A stretch of 64,000 bases of DNA, from the NCBI RefSeq assembly GCF_001632845.1, contig NZ_CP011994.1:1426001-1490000 (forward strand), in the 5' to 3' direction. Shown here in pieces: positions 26,177-33,686 of the stretch. A program made the translations under genes and the position numbers. The notes under the pieces were generated by a model. It saw only the letters and a list, made by a program, of their open reading frames with translations. It made no database searches and was not told the DNA's origin. This DNA comes from Ectothiorhodospira sp. BSL-9 (GTDB taxonomy: Bacteria > Pseudomonadota > Gammaproteobacteria > Ectothiorhodospirales > Ectothiorhodospiraceae). Each line of letters begins with the position of its first letter. The stretch's first letter is position 1.

Positions 26177-29100
26177 CTAGTTTGTCTTTGCGCTAGTGTT
26201 TATTGTTGGGGTCTGCTCAACTGTAGGTCTCCAAGTTGACTGTATGCGTACATACTCTTTTTCACTTAGCTTGTTGTTTCGTGAATCGCGGCTAGGCCAC
26301 GAGGCTCGTCTTTCGATTTTGAAGTCCGGGTCATTCCGGTTTGGGCGTAGGACGATTGTCGTGGTTACGCCTGCCACTATTTCTCGGATGGTTGTCTTGT
26401 GGAATAGGCGAATTTTAACCGGAGCCCCGTGGTCGTTCGTTTCTATAATCATCATTTCTTCGATTCGAATTTGCGAGCCGGAAGATCTGAGTAAGATTTC
26501 AACCTCTATGATACCTTTGAGTGAGGCGATTTCGGTTAGCTGGATATTGACTTCAACGAGTACCGGTGAGTTAGGTTCGCGTAGTTGTATGCCTGTATGG
26601 GTTTGCGTGTTGTAAGGGTTTTTTTGCGTTGTGAGGTCATGCATGATTATTTGCGCAGTGATCTCATGGATGATGGAGATCATCTTTTTCAGCTGATCTT
26701 CTGGCGTGGAAACGGGGTGTTCAGGAGGTTTCGTTTCTTTTATGGCTAATTTTCCAAACTGAGATTGGAATAGGGTTTGGGCGAGCTTCGTTCGGTCTTG
26801 ATTCGCAACAATAAGGTTTCCCGTCGTGCCAAGAAGTAAAGCGAACAGTGCGCTAAATCCAAGGATGTTGGCGCCTAATACGGCAACACCGGAAGCTACT
26901 ATTAGTGAGCCCCCTAGTATGACTCCTTTGTTGTTGTTGGTTAGTCCATTAAATATATAGGCGGCACCAGCTCCAAGATCCATTAATCCAGAAAATCTCG
27001 TGAGCGTTATCAGTATGGTCTGTTGTCCTGAGGCTTTATAATTTCGTTGGCGCCGTTTGTGCGCATTATGGTTTGATATGCTTGAGTGCAGTCGTTCTGT
27101 TGAGAGTGCGTGCGAGTAACGATTTTGGTTCTGTTGAGTGATTTTGGGTGCGCCATATTGTGGGAGTATCGACTGTCGAGTATTTGACCAGAACCTAAAC
27201 TCGGACAGCCCGAAAGCGGCTACCGTGCTAAATAGAGAGGCTAGCTGCAGGTTATGTGCAGCCGCTTGTGACCGCCCCATTTCCCCAAGGGCGATTCCAA
27301 GATTAAAAAGTAGCAAAGGCCCTAAAATTGCTCCATAAGCCATTCGGTAGGAGGGGGTGTTGCGGATCATTTGACTTAGGTCACCAAGACTATAGGCGCC
27401 AGTTGGCATTAGAACAGGTACATTTGTTTGGTGGAGTTCTTTATGGATACCTATAAATTCAGATTGCCGGAGTTGGAAGCCTCGAGCAGGAGGATTATCG
27501 AAGGTGAATCCTAAGAAGTGCGATAGCGGTAAGTGCTGGATATGGAGTTCGATGCCCGCAATTCGGTGTGCCATAGTTGCGACATGACTCAAGCTATGTC
27601 TTATGTGCTGGGGTTGTTCGTTCATCGCCGCCTCCGCCAACGCATCGATCAACCGATTCAACGCGTCCGGCGCAAACGTGGCCAGCTGCAGCCGGTCTAT
27701 CTCCAGTAGCGGCTTCATGCGGGGTTCGGTGGTTTCCAGCCATTGGTTGCCGGTGGACCAGTCGATGAGGGTCTGGCGGGTTTCCGGGTCGTCGTTACCC
27801 AGGACGGGGAGGGTGTTGGTGTCCGGGTCGAGAAAGCACCTGAGGTAGGGCAGGGAGGTTTCGCTGTCCAGATCGCGGATGCAGTGGATCCACTGCAGCA
27901 GACCGAAGACCCGATCGTCCGGGCAGGGGCTCTTGGTGTAGTCCTCCAGGGCATGGGCGTAGTGGGGGGATTGCAGCAGCGACAGCAGATCCCGGTTCAG
28001 GGCCTGGAAACGACTGGCCGCCTCTTTCACCTTCTGGTCCCAGGCATTGAGCGTACGGTTCATGCGGGGCACGTCCACCTGGCGCTGCAGGTCGGGCTGA
28101 ACCTGTATGAGACGCTGGATCAGGGTGCCCAGGGCGCGTTCACCATCGATGGCCGATTGTTCGGCCTCGGCCAGATCTTCCAGGCAGGCGTCCATGGACT
28201 GGCGCAGATCCCGGGCTTGTTGCAGTGGGTCGGGGAGGAGCGCGGTGATGAGGCCGTTCACATCCCGCAGTTCCAGGGCCTCGCCGCGCTCGGGTTGCGA
28301 GGCTAGAAGAGGGCGGGGGCGGCCGCCGGGCTGACCGGCGCGACCGAGGCGTCCCATGCGCACTGCTTCGCGCCCCAGGTTCAGTGGGGTGCAACGGGCA
28401 TCCCGCTCGCTGGAGGAGGGCGGGGGCACCCTCCTGGGATCATCCGGTGCCAGGCCGCCGAAACCCTCGATCCGCGCCCAGGTCCACTGCGGCTCACTCA
28501 GCGCCAGTTGGTAATCGAACACCTTCCCGTCAATACGATGCGGGAACAGCAGGCGCGCTCCCACGGGGCAGTGTGCCGGGCGTTCATCCTTGCCCTGCCA
28601 GACCTCAAGGTTCACCTCCAGCCAGGTCCCCTCGGGACCGGCCTCCAACTCGCGCCACAGATGACCGTCGCGAAAGACATAGACCCGGCAGCCGGGTCGG
28701 ATGGCGTCATGCTCTATTCCCCGAATATCCACCGACCGACGCAGGGCCACGGCGACCAGCTGATGTTCATGGCGATGCGCCTCCAGGGCCGGGTCGTTGT
28801 CCGAATCCCGGGGCCGAACGCTCACATCCTGAGCCAGTGGGACGTGATACATGCCCTGGTGGGGATCGTGCAGCGGCAGTACCAGATCCACCGTCTGTGC
28901 CGGCAGGCCAGTAAAGAGCAGGGTGTGAGCATCGCGGCGATTGTTCACGGGGCGCGGGTAGGCGCCGACCGCATCACCCGAGCCGTCCCGGGGTTGGGCT
29001 GTCACTTCCAGTCCGCGCCCCAGAGCCCTGTCCAGATCCACCTCGAGCCGCAGCGCATGAGTCTGCTGCAACGGGGGTGGCTCATTGAAGACCGCAGGAT

Positions 29101-30010
29101 TCAGTTCCGCCGCCTGTCGGCAGCCCGGTTGCATGAGGGGGGCAGGCGGGGTGTTGCGACAGTTGGAGACCATGGGGTCGAACTGCCGTACCGCCGGCAC
29201 GCCCTCGAAGAACACATTACTGGAGCGGCCCACAAACTCCGCGTAACCGCGCCGGGTGCGGGAGCGCACGCCGCCACAGTTGCCGGCCTCGTCACCCCGG
29301 CTGCGGGCGAACCGGGACTGGTGATGACACGCCGCATGACCGTTGACGAACACGCTGCCGGCGGTGCCTGTGGCATCCCGGCTTTCCGCCACATTGGTAT
29401 ACGGGATGGGCTTGCAGCGCTTGCCGATCCTGGTCAGGCACACATCAATACTGGTGAGCCGGCCCTGGGAGCCGGCATGCACGGCGCTGCGGCCGTTGAT
29501 GGCGATGTTGCCGCCGGCACCGGACGTTGCGGGGTTAGCGCTGTCCTCCTGGATGGCCAGCGGCTGGCGATGGACGGAGCCGATCTCCATGCCCAGGCGA
29601 TGCTCGATGGCACGGGCCACCGTGTCCCGTTCGCGAGGGCCCAGAGTGCTGACTGTGCGCTCCGCCTCCAGACCCGTGTCCGGGCAGCGGGAGGGGCGAT
29701 CAGGTTGCGAGGGTGGCAATTGCCAGTGGGGGTCGATGTGCCGGTAAAGGCTGGCGATGCGGTGGTGGCTCGCCGGGGCGCGTCCCAGCCAGTCTCTCAG
29801 GGCGCGGCGCCCATGTTCCAGTGTAGGGAATACCGGTACGCCCTGGGCAACACCGATGGCGCCATGATCCAGGGCCACCGGGCCCAGGCCCAGTAAGCCG
29901 GGGTTATGGGTACGCCAGGAGAGGCTGCCGCCCCGATGGATGGTGACCGTGTCGGAGTCGTCAAAGAAATGCACTTCCGTGTCGGACGCACCGCTGGCTG
30001 ATCGATACAT
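26177..30010 (-). CDS. Large PAAR-like polymorphic toxin, probable type VI secretion effector
   Basis: A protein of about 1277 residues from the ATG at 30010 (AGGGAAG upstream). A first region (about 15-100) carries GGSLSWRTHNPGLLGLG and GAIGVAQGVPVFPTLEHGRR, resembling phage-P5-like muramidase/structural domains. A PAAR-like (DUF4150-type) region follows (about 140-300, with SVFVNGHAACHHQSRFARSR and SSNVFFEGVPAVRQFDPM). A middle part, including helices around 620-740, leads to a C-terminal region from about 800 that is much more AT-rich and has several membrane-type helices (MAYGAILGPLLLFNLGIALG; GGSLIVASGVAVLGANILGF). PAAR-like proteins tip the type VI spike and carry C-terminal toxins. No other secretion genes are nearby. 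The C-terminal activity is not recognised. Confidence 0.75.
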   Translation of the reverse strand: MYRSASGASDTEVHFFDDSDTVTIHRGGSLSWRTHNPGLLGLGPVALDHGAIGVAQGVPVFPTLEHGRRALRDWLGRAPASHHRIASLYRHIDPHWQLPPSQPDRPSRCPDTGLEAERTVSTLGPRERDTVARAIEHRLGMEIGSVHRQPLAIQEDSANPATSGAGGNIAINGRSAVHAGSQGRLTSIDVCLTRIGKRCKPIPYTNVAESRDATGTAGSVFVNGHAACHHQSRFARSRGDEAGNCGGVRSRTRRGYAEFVGRSSNVFFEGVPAVRQFDPMVSNCRNTPPAPLMQPGCRQAAELNPAVFNEPPPLQQTHALRLEVDLDRALGRGLEVTAQPRDGSGDAVGAYPRPVNNRRDAHTLLFTGLPAQTVDLVLPLHDPHQGMYHVPLAQDVSVRPRDSDNDPALEAHRHEHQLVAVALRRSVDIRGIEHDAIRPGCRVYVFRDGHLWRELEAGPEGTWLEVNLEVWQGKDERPAHCPVGARLLFPHRIDGKVFDYQLALSEPQWTWARIEGFGGLAPDDPRRVPPPSSSERDARCTPLNLGREAVRMGRLGRAGQPGGRPRPLLASQPERGEALELRDVNGLITALLPDPLQQARDLRQSMDACLEDLAEAEQSAIDGERALGTLIQRLIQVQPDLQRQVDVPRMNRTLNAWDQKVKEAASRFQALNRDLLSLLQSPHYAHALEDYTKSPCPDDRVFGLLQWIHCIRDLDSETSLPYLRCFLDPDTNTLPVLGNDDPETRQTLIDWSTGNQWLETTEPRMKPLLEIDRLQLATFAPDALNRLIDALAEAAMNEQPQHIRHSLSHVATMAHRIAGIELHIQHLPLSHFLGFTFDNPPARGFQLRQSEFIGIHKELHQTNVPVLMPTGAYSLGDLSQMIRNTPSYRMAYGAILGPLLLFNLGIALGEMGRSQAAAHNLQLASLFSTVAAFGLSEFRFWSNTRQSILPQYGAPKITQQNQNRYSHALSTERLHSSISNHNAHKRRQRNYKASGQQTILITLTRFSGLMDLGAGAAYIFNGLTNNNKGVILGGSLIVASGVAVLGANILGFSALFALLLGTTGNLIVANQDRTKLAQTLFQSQFGKLAIKETKPPEHPVSTPEDQLKKMISIIHEITAQIIMHDLTTQKNPYNTQTHTGIQLREPNSPVLVEVNIQLTEIASLKGIIEVEILLRSSGSQIRIEEMMIIETNDHGAPVKIRLFHKTTIREIVAGVTTTIVLRPNRNDPDFKIERRASWPSRDSRNNKLSEKEYVRIQSTWRPTVEQTPTINTSAKTN

Positions 30011-30120
30011 GGCATGGCTTCCCTGCGCATGGACATGCCCGGAATCATCGCCCGGCCCCTTCCTGAGTTCAAGCCCGAAGGCCGGAACCACCTCACAAAA
30101 GAGGGATCAAATCCATACAG
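29830..30120. repeat. 291-bp direct repeat, copy 1 (within the effector 5' end)
   Basis: This segment is repeated at 30968-31258 at a constant offset of 1138 bases, with only a handful of base differences. It contains the first 60 codons of the effector and about 110 bases upstream. Copy 1 is the functional 5' end. Confidence 0.95.
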
Positions 30121-30200
30121 CAGGGGGGTCAGTAGGGTAGGGGCCAGGACTCTAAAAACGATGCCAACTGCCGGGGAAATCCTCCTTCGTCTTCAAAGGT

Positions 30201-30235
30201 TTGACGCGGCTGACATTTGTACATATGCTCGGCTT
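30201..30235 (+). promoter_or_regulatory. brnT promoter with overlapping operator-like palindrome
   Basis: TTGACG (30201-30206) and TATGCT (30224-30229) are separated by 17 bases, a good sigma-70 promoter. The expected transcription start is at or next to the brnT GTG at 30236, so the mRNA may be leaderless. CATTTGTACATATG (30214-30227), nearly palindromic around TGTACA, overlaps the -10 element and is a candidate site for autorepression by BrnA. Confidence 0.55.
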
Positions 30236-30511
30236 GTGAAAATCGAATATGACATGGATAAGGCCAGGGCCAATCCACTCAATCACGAAGGTGTCACTTT
30301 CGAGGAAGCCAAGCCGGTTCTACTCGACCCCTATGCGCTGACTCTGGAGGATCGGGATTCAGAATATGAACAACGGTTTGTAACGCTTGGGATGGGTTCC
30401 AAAGGACGGATTCTTATAACTGTCTGGACGCTGCGAGCCGATCGAATCCGTATCATTTCTGCCTGGAAGGCCAACCAGATACAAAGGAGGCGCTATGAAC
30501 AACAATTCTGA
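30236..30511 (+). CDS. brnT: BrnT-family ribonuclease toxin
   Basis: The 91-residue product begins VKIEYDMDKARANPLNHEGV then TFEEAKPVLLDPYALTLED, the canonical BrnT opening, and ends RIISAWKANQIQRRRYE, the conserved RxIS(A)RxAxxxExxxYE-like tail with Lys in place of the usual Arg. BrnT is an RNase toxin neutralised by BrnA. A GTG at 30236 fits the family start; the frame is open much further upstream but crosses the repeat boundary. The gene sits between two copies of a 291-bp repeat, overlaps brnA by 17 bases and is transcribed opposite to the effector. Confidence 0.9.
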   Translation: MKIEYDMDKARANPLNHEGVTFEEAKPVLLDPYALTLEDRDSEYEQRFVTLGMGSKGRILITVWTLRADRIRIISAWKANQIQRRRYEQQF

Positions 30512-30788
30512 CCCACTGTTTGGTCGCTACGCTAATCTGGATTTCGAGGAGGCCCAATCGGTAGACTCTATTCCGGCTCTTGCTCGATTGCAGGCTGAAC
30601 ATGGTGGGAAAACGCGCGTAACCATGCGGCTCGACAACGATGTGCTGGCTGTTTTCAAAGCGCGTGCGGAAATCGTAGGCGGCAATTATCAAACCTTGAT
30701 CAACCAGGCATTGCGTGATGCCGCCCAAGGCGTCACTTTGGCCGAAGTAGTGCGCCAAACGATACGGGAAGAGTTGCACACTGACTAA
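30495..30788 (+). CDS. brnA: BrnA-family antitoxin
   Basis: The 97-residue protein has the BrnA ribbon-helix-helix region: TRVTMRLDNDVLAVFKARAE then IVGGNYQTLINQALRDAAQG. BrnA binds BrnT and represses the operon. AAGGAGG lies just ahead of the ATG, and the start overlaps the end of brnT, so the two are translationally coupled. The order toxin-then-antitoxin is normal for this family. Confidence 0.9.
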   Translation: MNNNSDPLFGRYANLDFEEAQSVDSIPALARLQAEHGGKTRVTMRLDNDVLAVFKARAEIVGGNYQTLINQALRDAAQGVTLAEVVRQTIREELHTD

Positions 30789-30830
30789 GTGGATTAAGGT
30801 AGGGGGAACAGTCCCCGCTCCGCACGCCCG

Positions 30831-30967
30831 TGAAGTGGTCCAATTGTAGCGGACACCCCGTTAAGCCTCGTAGGCTATGCATCGGAGGTGTTCATGAGCA
30901 AGAAGGCACGACGTCGATACACGGCGGAATTCAAGGCTGAGGCAGTGGCGTTGGTTGAGCGCCAGGG
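30831..30967 (+). mobile_element. 5' end of an IS3-family insertion sequence (truncated)
   Basis: The sequence from about TGAAGTGGTCCAATTG (30831) through the start of a transposase gene looks like the left end of an IS3-family element. It stops abruptly at the junction with the second 291-bp repeat, so the rest of the element, including the catalytic DDE part, is missing. The exact left boundary is uncertain. Confidence 0.6.
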
Positions 30968-31034
30968 ATACCGGTACGCCCTGGGCAACACCGATGGCAC
31001 CGTGATCCAGGGCCACCGGGCCCAGGCCCAGTAA
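30894..31034 (+). pseudogene. Truncated IS3-family transposase OrfA
   Basis: ATG with GGAGGTG upstream, followed by SKKARRRYTAEFKAEAVALV then ERQGY, the N-terminal helix-turn-helix start of IS3-family OrfA proteins. After 25 or so residues the frame enters the repeat in antisense to the effector and ends at a stop in 31032-31034, giving a chimeric 46-residue frame without function as a transposase. Confidence 0.8.
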
Positions 31035-31258
31035 GCCGGGGTTATGGGTACGCCAGGAGAGGCTGCCGCCCCGATGGATGGTGACCGTGTCGGAGTCGTC
31101 AAAGAAGTGCACTTCCGTGTCGGACGCACCGCTGGCTGATCGATACATGGCATGGCTTCCCTGCGCATGGACATGCCCGGAATCATCGCCCGGCCCCTTC
31201 CTGAGTTCAAGCCCGAAGGCCGGAACCACCCCACAAAAGGAGGATCAAATCCATACAG
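30968..31258. repeat. 291-bp direct repeat, copy 2 (duplicated effector 5' end)
   Basis: Nearly identical to 29830-30120. It holds the upstream region and first 60 codons of the effector (start-equivalent ATG at 31148, minus strand), cut off at 30968 where it meets the IS3-family fragment. The truncated frame continues into the IS sequence to 30861 and cannot encode a functional effector. Confidence 0.95.
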
Positions 31259-31330
31259 ATATATGTCGCTTTTGTTAGTCTGTGAGCCGGTCGGGCTCTG
31301 GCTGCCCTTTCTGCCCAAGGAGTTTTCGTG

Positions 31331-31792
31331 ATGACTTCCCTCAGACGCTTTGCCGCTGCAATCTGCGCGGCGGCTTTCATCGGTCTTGCCGGCTGTGCCA
31401 CCGGTCCCACCCAGGAACAGACCGGGGCCGTGGTGGGCGGGGCCCTGGGCGGTGTGCTGGGCAGCCAGATCGGCGGCGGCACCGGGCGCACGGCGGCCAT
31501 CATTGCCGGCACGCTGGCCGGGGCGGCCATCGGTGGCTCCATTGGTCGCACCATGGATGAAGTGGATCGGGCCCGGCTGTCCAATACCCTGGAGCGCCAA
31601 CCGGACAACCGCTCCACGTCCTGGCAGAACCCCAATACCGGTCATAGCTTTCAGGCCACACCGACCAATACGTTCCAGAGCGGTGGCCGTGATTGCCGTG
31701 AATACACGGTCATCGGCACTATCGACGGCTCCCAGGAGCGCATCACTGGTACCGCCTGCCGTGACTCCCAGGGTCGCTGGATCAACCAGTAA
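31331..31792 (+). CDS. Glycine-zipper outer-membrane lipoprotein (17-kDa antigen-like)
   Basis: The 153-residue protein has a lipoprotein signal with lipobox LAGC (mature N-terminus Cys about residue 21), then a glycine-zipper segment (GAVVGGALGGVLGSQIGGGT then GRTAAIIAGTLAGAAIGGSI) of the Rickettsia 17-kDa/SmpA-like kind and a C-terminal domain with two Cys (GGRDCREYTVIGTI and TGTACRDSQGRW). These proteins are anchored in the outer membrane and affect envelope integrity. AAGGAG precedes the start; a GTG three bases upstream is equally possible. Confidence 0.88.
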   Translation: MTSLRRFAAAICAAAFIGLAGCATGPTQEQTGAVVGGALGGVLGSQIGGGTGRTAAIIAGTLAGAAIGGSIGRTMDEVDRARLSNTLERQPDNRSTSWQNPNTGHSFQATPTNTFQSGGRDCREYTVIGTIDGSQERITGTACRDSQGRWINQ

Positions 31793-31835
31793 GTCGTCTT
31801 CCCATCGGTACAGCCCTTCCCCTTGAGGTCCCTGG

Positions 31836-32258
31836 ATGTTTGCCAACCAGAATCGCGATCAGTTGCGCGCCATGTATTGCCAGGCCTGGCGCAAGCACCA
31901 GGCCGGGGAGCCCCTGGAGCCACTGGAACGCCAGATTGCCGAACTGGTGCAGGAGCACCCCGAGTATCACGCCCAGGTCCAGGACGCGGAGGCCGCCAAG
32001 GCCGCCGAGTTCACGGTGGAGCAAGGTGTCACCAATCCGTTCCTGCACATGGGCATGCACCTGGCCATCCGGGATCAGGTGGGCATGGATCGTCCGGCGG
32101 GCATTACCAAGGCCTATCAGGGCCTGGTGCGTCGCCTGGGCGCCCATGAGGCGGAGCACGCCATGATGGAGTGTCTGGGCACGACCCTGTGGGAGGCCCA
32201 GCGTTTTGGCCGCCCGCCCGACGAGTCGGCCTATCTGGAGTGCGTGCGCAAGCTGTAA
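31836..32258 (+). CDS. DUF1841 family protein
   Basis: The 140-residue soluble protein is typical of DUF1841, widespread in beta- and gammaproteobacteria. It has RDQLRAMYCQAWRKHQAGEP, NPFLHMGMHLAIRDQVGMDR and a C-terminal GAHEAEHAMMECLGTTLWEA segment with several conserved His and Glu residues that could bind a metal. No function is established. It is 43 bases downstream of the lipoprotein gene on the same strand. Confidence 0.9.
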   Translation: MFANQNRDQLRAMYCQAWRKHQAGEPLEPLERQIAELVQEHPEYHAQVQDAEAAKAAEFTVEQGVTNPFLHMGMHLAIRDQVGMDRPAGITKAYQGLVRRLGAHEAEHAMMECLGTTLWEAQRFGRPPDESAYLECVRKL

Positions 32259-32310
32259 TCTTCGGTTCTTCCCCCGAGGAACCGGAGCCCCCGCCTGCTT
32301 TGCAATCCCC

Positions 32311-32335
32311 CTGTGGGAGCGGCCCTCGGCCGCGG
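32311..32335. repeat. REP-like palindromic element
   Basis: TGTGGGAGCGGCC followed by CTCGGCCGCGG has the usual shape of gammaproteobacterial REP sequences (GGAGCGGC...GCCGCG). Such elements scatter between genes and may be mobilised by REP-associated transposases. Confidence 0.6.
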
Positions 32336-32370
32336 AATATCTTTTCAAAAAGAACGCAGAACTGTCCGGG

Positions 32371-32438
32371 CCTTGGGGTGCCCGCTTACAGGGATGTATT
32401 CACGGCGTCCCGCTGTAAGGAATCCGGGCACCCCAAGG
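32371..32438. repeat. Long inverted repeat downstream of the DUF1841 gene
   Basis: CCTTGGGGTGCCCG (32371-32384) pairs perfectly with CGGGCACCCCAAGG (32425-32438), and CTTACAG (32385-32391) with CTGTAAG (32413-32419) inside. The resulting stem-loop has no T-run, so it may be a small repeat element rather than a simple terminator. Confidence 0.7.
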
Positions 32439-32669
32439 TCCTCTCCGGTCTCTGGTTCGGGTGCGAGGTCGAAGGGTTGCCCATTCGCGTCCGAGACTCA
32501 TTTCCATAGTGTCCGCCCGTTGCGAAGCCGCAAAAATGTCATCAGATCCCGGGTTTTGAATGCCTTTCGTCCTGTAATTGCTTGACCCCACGGTTTGTGC
32601 AGGGTAATTTTTGTCATCAATTGTTCACTGCACAAAAAGTGAGTGATCCCATCGGGTACCGGACTGATC

Positions 32670-33563
32670 GTGACTTCCTCAACCTTACAAATCGCACTGG
32701 CAAGTGGATTCATGGCGTCACTGGGCGTGTTGCTGGCTGGTATTCTGGCCATCGCCAACCGTCGCCTGTACGTCTATGAAGACCCGCGCATCGACGAGAT
32801 TGAAGACATGCTGCCGCGCGCCAACTGCGGTGCCTGTGGCGAGGCCGGCTGCCGTTCGTTTGCCGAAGCGCTTGTGCAGCGCCGTATCGATCCTGCCCGT
32901 TGCACCCCGAATGCCGAGGAAATGAACCAGAAAATCGCCGATTTTCTGGGTGTCGAGATGGGTGATCAGGAGCGCAATGTGGCCCGCCTCGCCTGTGCCG
33001 GTGGTTCCCACGTGGCGGCCACCCGCGCCCGCTACCAGGGGCTCAAGTCCTGCCGCGCCGCCGCCATCGTGGCTGGCGGCGGCAAGGGCTGCACCTGGGG
33101 TTGCCTGGGGCTGGGCGACTGCGAGGCCGTGTGCGATTTCGACGCCATCCGCCTGAACCGGCACGGCCTGCCCATTGTGGATGTCGACAAATGCACCGGT
33201 TGCAATGATTGCGTCGACATCTGCCCCAAGAATCTGTTCACCCTTCAACCCGAAAGCCATCGTCTGTGGGTCAACTGCCTCAACAAGGACCCCCAGGACG
33301 AAGCCATGGCCCATTGCCAGGTGGTGTGCACCGCCTGTGGCCGCTGCGCCATCGATGCCCCCGAGGGTCTGATCCGCATGGAGCAGAACCTGGCCGTGAT
33401 CGACTACACCAAAAACGCCCTGGCCTCCCCCGTGGCCATCCAGCGCTGCCCCACCGGCGCCATCGTATGGCTGGAAGGGGCAGAGCCCCGCAAGGGGTCG
33501 GGCGCCCGCAAGGTTACCCGCAAGGAGCCCCTGCCACGCATGGAGCCCCTGCCCCGCGTATAA
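32670..33563 (+). CDS. rnfB: Electron transport complex subunit RnfB
   Basis: About 297 residues from the GTG at 32670 (a GTG at 32643 is also open). An N-terminal anchor helix is followed by the RnfB [4Fe-4S] motif ANCGACGEAGC. Further Cys-rich motifs CTWGCLGLGDCEAVCDF, KCTGCNDCVDICP and CTACGRCAID build ferredoxin-like clusters. RnfB passes electrons from ferredoxin to RnfC in the Rnf membrane complex, which couples ferredoxin and NAD redox to ion transport. Unusually it is first in the cluster, separated from rnfC by the large nifJ gene. The C-terminus ends in a repeated EPLPRMEPLPRV tail. Confidence 0.9.
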   Translation: MTSSTLQIALASGFMASLGVLLAGILAIANRRLYVYEDPRIDEIEDMLPRANCGACGEAGCRSFAEALVQRRIDPARCTPNAEEMNQKIADFLGVEMGDQERNVARLACAGGSHVAATRARYQGLKSCRAAAIVAGGGKGCTWGCLGLGDCEAVCDFDAIRLNRHGLPIVDVDKCTGCNDCVDICPKNLFTLQPESHRLWVNCLNKDPQDEAMAHCQVVCTACGRCAIDAPEGLIRMEQNLAVIDYTKNALASPVAIQRCPTGAIVWLEGAEPRKGSGARKVTRKEPLPRMEPLPRV

Positions 33564-33686
33564 GGCGGCGCAGAACGGAGCTCCGCCGGTCGATTCGATA
33601 CGACCGGCCCTCTGGCATTCCCGCATGGATCGGCGAAGACACCGAATTATAAAACGTAACGGCCTCAGGCCGGCAGGAGAGCGACC

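Larger units (their letters stand above)
32259..32642. other. Intergenic region with REP-like and long hairpin elements
   Basis: No gene was found. It contains a REP-like palindrome at 32311-32335 and a strong inverted repeat at 32371-32438, listed separately, then presumably the promoter of rnfB in the AT-richer stretch near 32570-32640. Confidence 0.6.

Noticed and set aside
30861-31229. A 122-codon frame that looks like a second effector gene
   Set aside because: It is the duplicated 5' end of the effector, truncated at the IS3-family junction and continued in meaningless sequence.
32371-32438. CRISPR-like repeat or array
   Set aside because: Only one inverted pair is present, with no regularly spaced repeats; no CRISPR array was seen anywhere in the window.
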